The position numbers were made by a program, and so were the translations under genes. The notes under the pieces were generated by a model. The model was not told the DNA's origin and ran no database searches. It worked only from the letters and a program-made list of their open reading frames with translations. DNA of 64,000 bases from Streptomyces paludis (GTDB taxonomy: Bacteria; Actinomycetota; Actinomycetes; Streptomycetales; Streptomycetaceae). The DNA is taken from contig NZ_CP031194.1 of NCBI RefSeq assembly GCF_003344965.1, positions 496,001 to 560,000 on the forward strand, given 5' to 3'. Shown one piece after another: positions 62,738-64,000 of this stretch (within the stretch, counting starts at the first letter, position 1; the number at the start of each line of letters is the position of its first letter).

Positions 62738-63619
62738 ATGCCCGGACACGAACGGCGGCACGGCTCGGGAAGCGGCCCGGAACACAACCATGAGCACGAG
62801 CACGACGAGTCCGTACGGCCCCGGGGCGACACGGACGCCCACGACGGCGGCGGAACGGCGCGGCTGTTCCGGGCGGCGGTCGCCGGACGGTCCGATGTCG
62901 TCGGTACGGCGGGGATGACGAGCCTGCAACGCGCGGTGGGCAACAGAGCGGCCGGGGCGGTGCTCAGCAGGAACGCTACGGCAGCGGGGTCCGGGGCGGC
63001 GCACGCGCCCGAGGAGACGGCGGACGAGACGGCGGAGGAGCGTTCGCCCGTCCATGACGTGATCTCCACCGGCGGCTCGCCGCTGGACACCGACACCCGT
63101 ACGGACATGGAGAGCCGGATGGGCGCCGACTTCTCCGACGTACGGGTACACACGGACTCGGCGGCGCACGAGTCGGCGAAGGCGGTCGGGGCGCACGCGT
63201 ACACCGTCGGCCACCATGTCGTCTTCCAGCGCGACAGCTACGACCCGTCCTCGTCCGCCGGGCGCACCACGCTGGCGCACGAGCTGACGCATGTGGTGCA
63301 GCAGCGCAACGGCCCGGTCGAGGGCGCGGCGGCGCCGGGCGGTATCCGGGTGAGCGATCCGTCCGACCGCTTCGAGCGGGAGGCCACGGCGAACGCCGAG
63401 CGGGTCATGTCGTCCGCCCCCGACCCGGCGCCGGTGGCCGGCCCCGCGCCGGCGGCGCCCGCTCCGTCCGTACAGTCCCTGGCGGCCGGGCCGTCGGTGC
63501 CGTCCGTGCAGCGGGAGGCGGCGGAGGACGAGGACGAGGAACCGGCGGATGTGCAGGGCTCGTTCGTGCAGCGGGAGGCGGAGGGGGCCGAGGAGGAGGA
63601 AGAGGAGCCACCGGCCTGA
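62738..63619 (+). CDS. DUF4157-domain protein with metallopeptidase-like HExxH motif
   Basis: A 293-residue protein. The N-terminus is His/Glu/Asp-rich, then a short conserved segment SLQRAVGNRAAGAVLSR, then a DUF4157 domain (about 115-190: SPLDTDTRTDMESRMGADFS, DVRVHTDSAAHESAKAVGAH, HHVVFQRDSYDP, TTLAHELTHVVQQRNG) with HELTH as HExxH. The tail is acidic with VQREA repeats. DUF4157 proteins are frequently cargo or accessory proteins of extracellular contractile injection systems, and many are encoded near them; no tail-sheath or tube gene is in this window. The ATG has GGAGGA 8 nt upstream. No signal peptide. A catalytic role is plausible but unproven. Confidence 0.86.
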   Translation: MPGHERRHGSGSGPEHNHEHEHDESVRPRGDTDAHDGGGTARLFRAAVAGRSDVVGTAGMTSLQRAVGNRAAGAVLSRNATAAGSGAAHAPEETADETAEERSPVHDVISTGGSPLDTDTRTDMESRMGADFSDVRVHTDSAAHESAKAVGAHAYTVGHHVVFQRDSYDPSSSAGRTTLAHELTHVVQQRNGPVEGAAAPGGIRVSDPSDRFEREATANAERVMSSAPDPAPVAGPAPAAPAPSVQSLAAGPSVPSVQREAAEDEDEEPADVQGSFVQREAEGAEEEEEEPPA

Positions 63620-63636
63620 CGGGCGTCTTCACCGCG

Positions 63637-63688
63637 CGGCGGAGGGGTACGGCGACGGGCGCGCGGCCCGTACCGTACCCCTCCGCCG
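63637..63688. terminator. Bidirectional terminator after the DUF4157 gene
   Basis: CGGCGGAGGGGTACGG (63637-63652) is an exact inverted match to CCGTACCCCTCCGCCG (63673-63688), a 16-bp perfect stem with a 20-nt spacer that itself contains GGGC/GCCC. It separates two convergent genes. Confidence 0.92.
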
Positions 63689-63713
63689 TTCTCCTGTGGG
63701 CGGGCGGTGCTTC

Positions 63714-64000
63714 CTAGTCGGCCGCCTCGATGGTGGGCCGCAGTGTGCCGCCCACCAGCAGCGACTGCGAGCAGCTCGCCGGCGTCGGGGCCTTCACCGG
63801 CCTGCCGACCTGCCGGCAGTCGACCGTCATCGTGACCTCCTCGCCGGACGCCACGAGGATCGGGGTGACGAAGTGGTAGTCGGAGTCGCGGAAGTTCTCC
63901 AGCGCGAGCCGGAGGATGGGCGCGTCGCCGCTGAGGACGGTGAGCGTACCCGCGTCGCCCTGCGGGTTCTGGACGACGATGTCGGTGAGCGCGAAGACAC
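63714..64000 (-). CDS. Protein of unknown function, C-terminal part
   Basis: The frame is open from the window edge to a TAG at 63714-63716; the N-terminus lies outside. The visible 95 residues read as a compact beta-rich domain (VFALTDIVVQNPQGDAGTLT, LENFRDSDYHFVTPILVASG, EEVTMTVDCRQVGRP) with two cysteines (DCRQ and SCSQ) that could form a disulfide, suggesting an exported or surface protein. Third-position G/C bias supports coding. I do not recognise a family. It converges on the DUF4157 gene with a strong terminator between. Confidence 0.65.
   Translation of the reverse strand, partial: VFALTDIVVQNPQGDAGTLTVLSGDAPILRLALENFRDSDYHFVTPILVASGEEVTMTVDCRQVGRPVKAPTPASCSQSLLVGGTLRPTIEAAD

Overview
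The window is a 64-kb stretch of a high-GC actinomycete chromosome, almost certainly a Streptomyces or a close relative. The evidence is strong G/C bias at third codon positions, frequent GTG starts, many 4-nt ATGA/GTGA gene overlaps, and marker loci typical of the genus: a conservon (cvnA-B-C-D plus P450), a divergent third-type EF-Tu, an ECF41 sigma factor, an ACT-GNAT acetyltransferase and a DUF4157 protein. I see no rRNA, tRNA, CRISPR array, transposase or prophage genes.

Layout. 1-2.6 kb: end of a LacI-type regulator and a convergent heparinase II/III-family lyase. 2.65-5.9 kb: minus-strand operon for a GMC sugar/alcohol dehydrogenase (small subunit, FAD subunit with Fe-S cysteines, acetoacetate-decarboxylase-like protein). 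6.1-10.7 kb: cold-shock protein, GNAT, a pair of CNNM/CBS membrane proteins, SGNH hydrolase. 10.7-12.8 kb: purB and mug. 12.8-20.5 kb: a sugar-acid catabolic operon (LacI regulator, 2-hydroxyacid dehydrogenase, ManD-type mannonate dehydratase, fructuronate reductase-like enzyme, zinc polyol dehydrogenase, MFS symporter). 20.8-26.4 kb: ROK regulator, GntR regulator, ECF41 sigma factor, EamA exporter, MocR regulator. 26.5-35.6 kb: Tat-exported PhoD phosphatase behind a PHO-box-like site, SWIM/DUF6493 pair, membrane-anchored ACT-GNAT protein, DUF885 hydrolase. 35.6-42.2 kb: TetR and membrane protein, then sbcC-sbcD, bracketed by two copies of a ~245-bp structured repeat. 42.3-45.5 kb: YigZ, CoA-binding protein, YbaK, XRE-cupin, hexapeptide acyltransferase. 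45.8-50.3 kb: conservon. 50.3-55.9 kb: DedA, thioesterase, secreted-type protein, spermidine-synthase-like protein, tuf3, TVP38 protein. 55.8-61.0 kb: mutA-mutB-meaB. 61.3-64 kb: uppP, a 56-aa small gene, DUF4157 protein, and a partial unknown gene.

How the genes work together. The 12.9-20.5 kb operon probably imports a hexonate or hexuronate, interconverts keto and hydroxy forms and dehydrates mannonate-type acids to 2-keto-3-deoxygluconate. The downstream kinase and aldolase are not present here. mutA-mutB-meaB encode methylmalonyl-CoA mutase with its GTPase chaperone. The conservon is a membrane-associated signalling module with a P450 output. sbcCD is a DNA-end-processing nuclease.

Items most worth checking: the two-copy repeat with ~50-nt inverted ends; the sbcC/membrane-protein junction, where both convergent genes lack stop codons; three TTGCGCAA sites in and before the LacI gene; the GntR operator overlapping a near-ideal promoter; a group of probable leaderless promoters, one of which marks the 56-aa gene; and two perfect palindromes before the DUF4157 gene.
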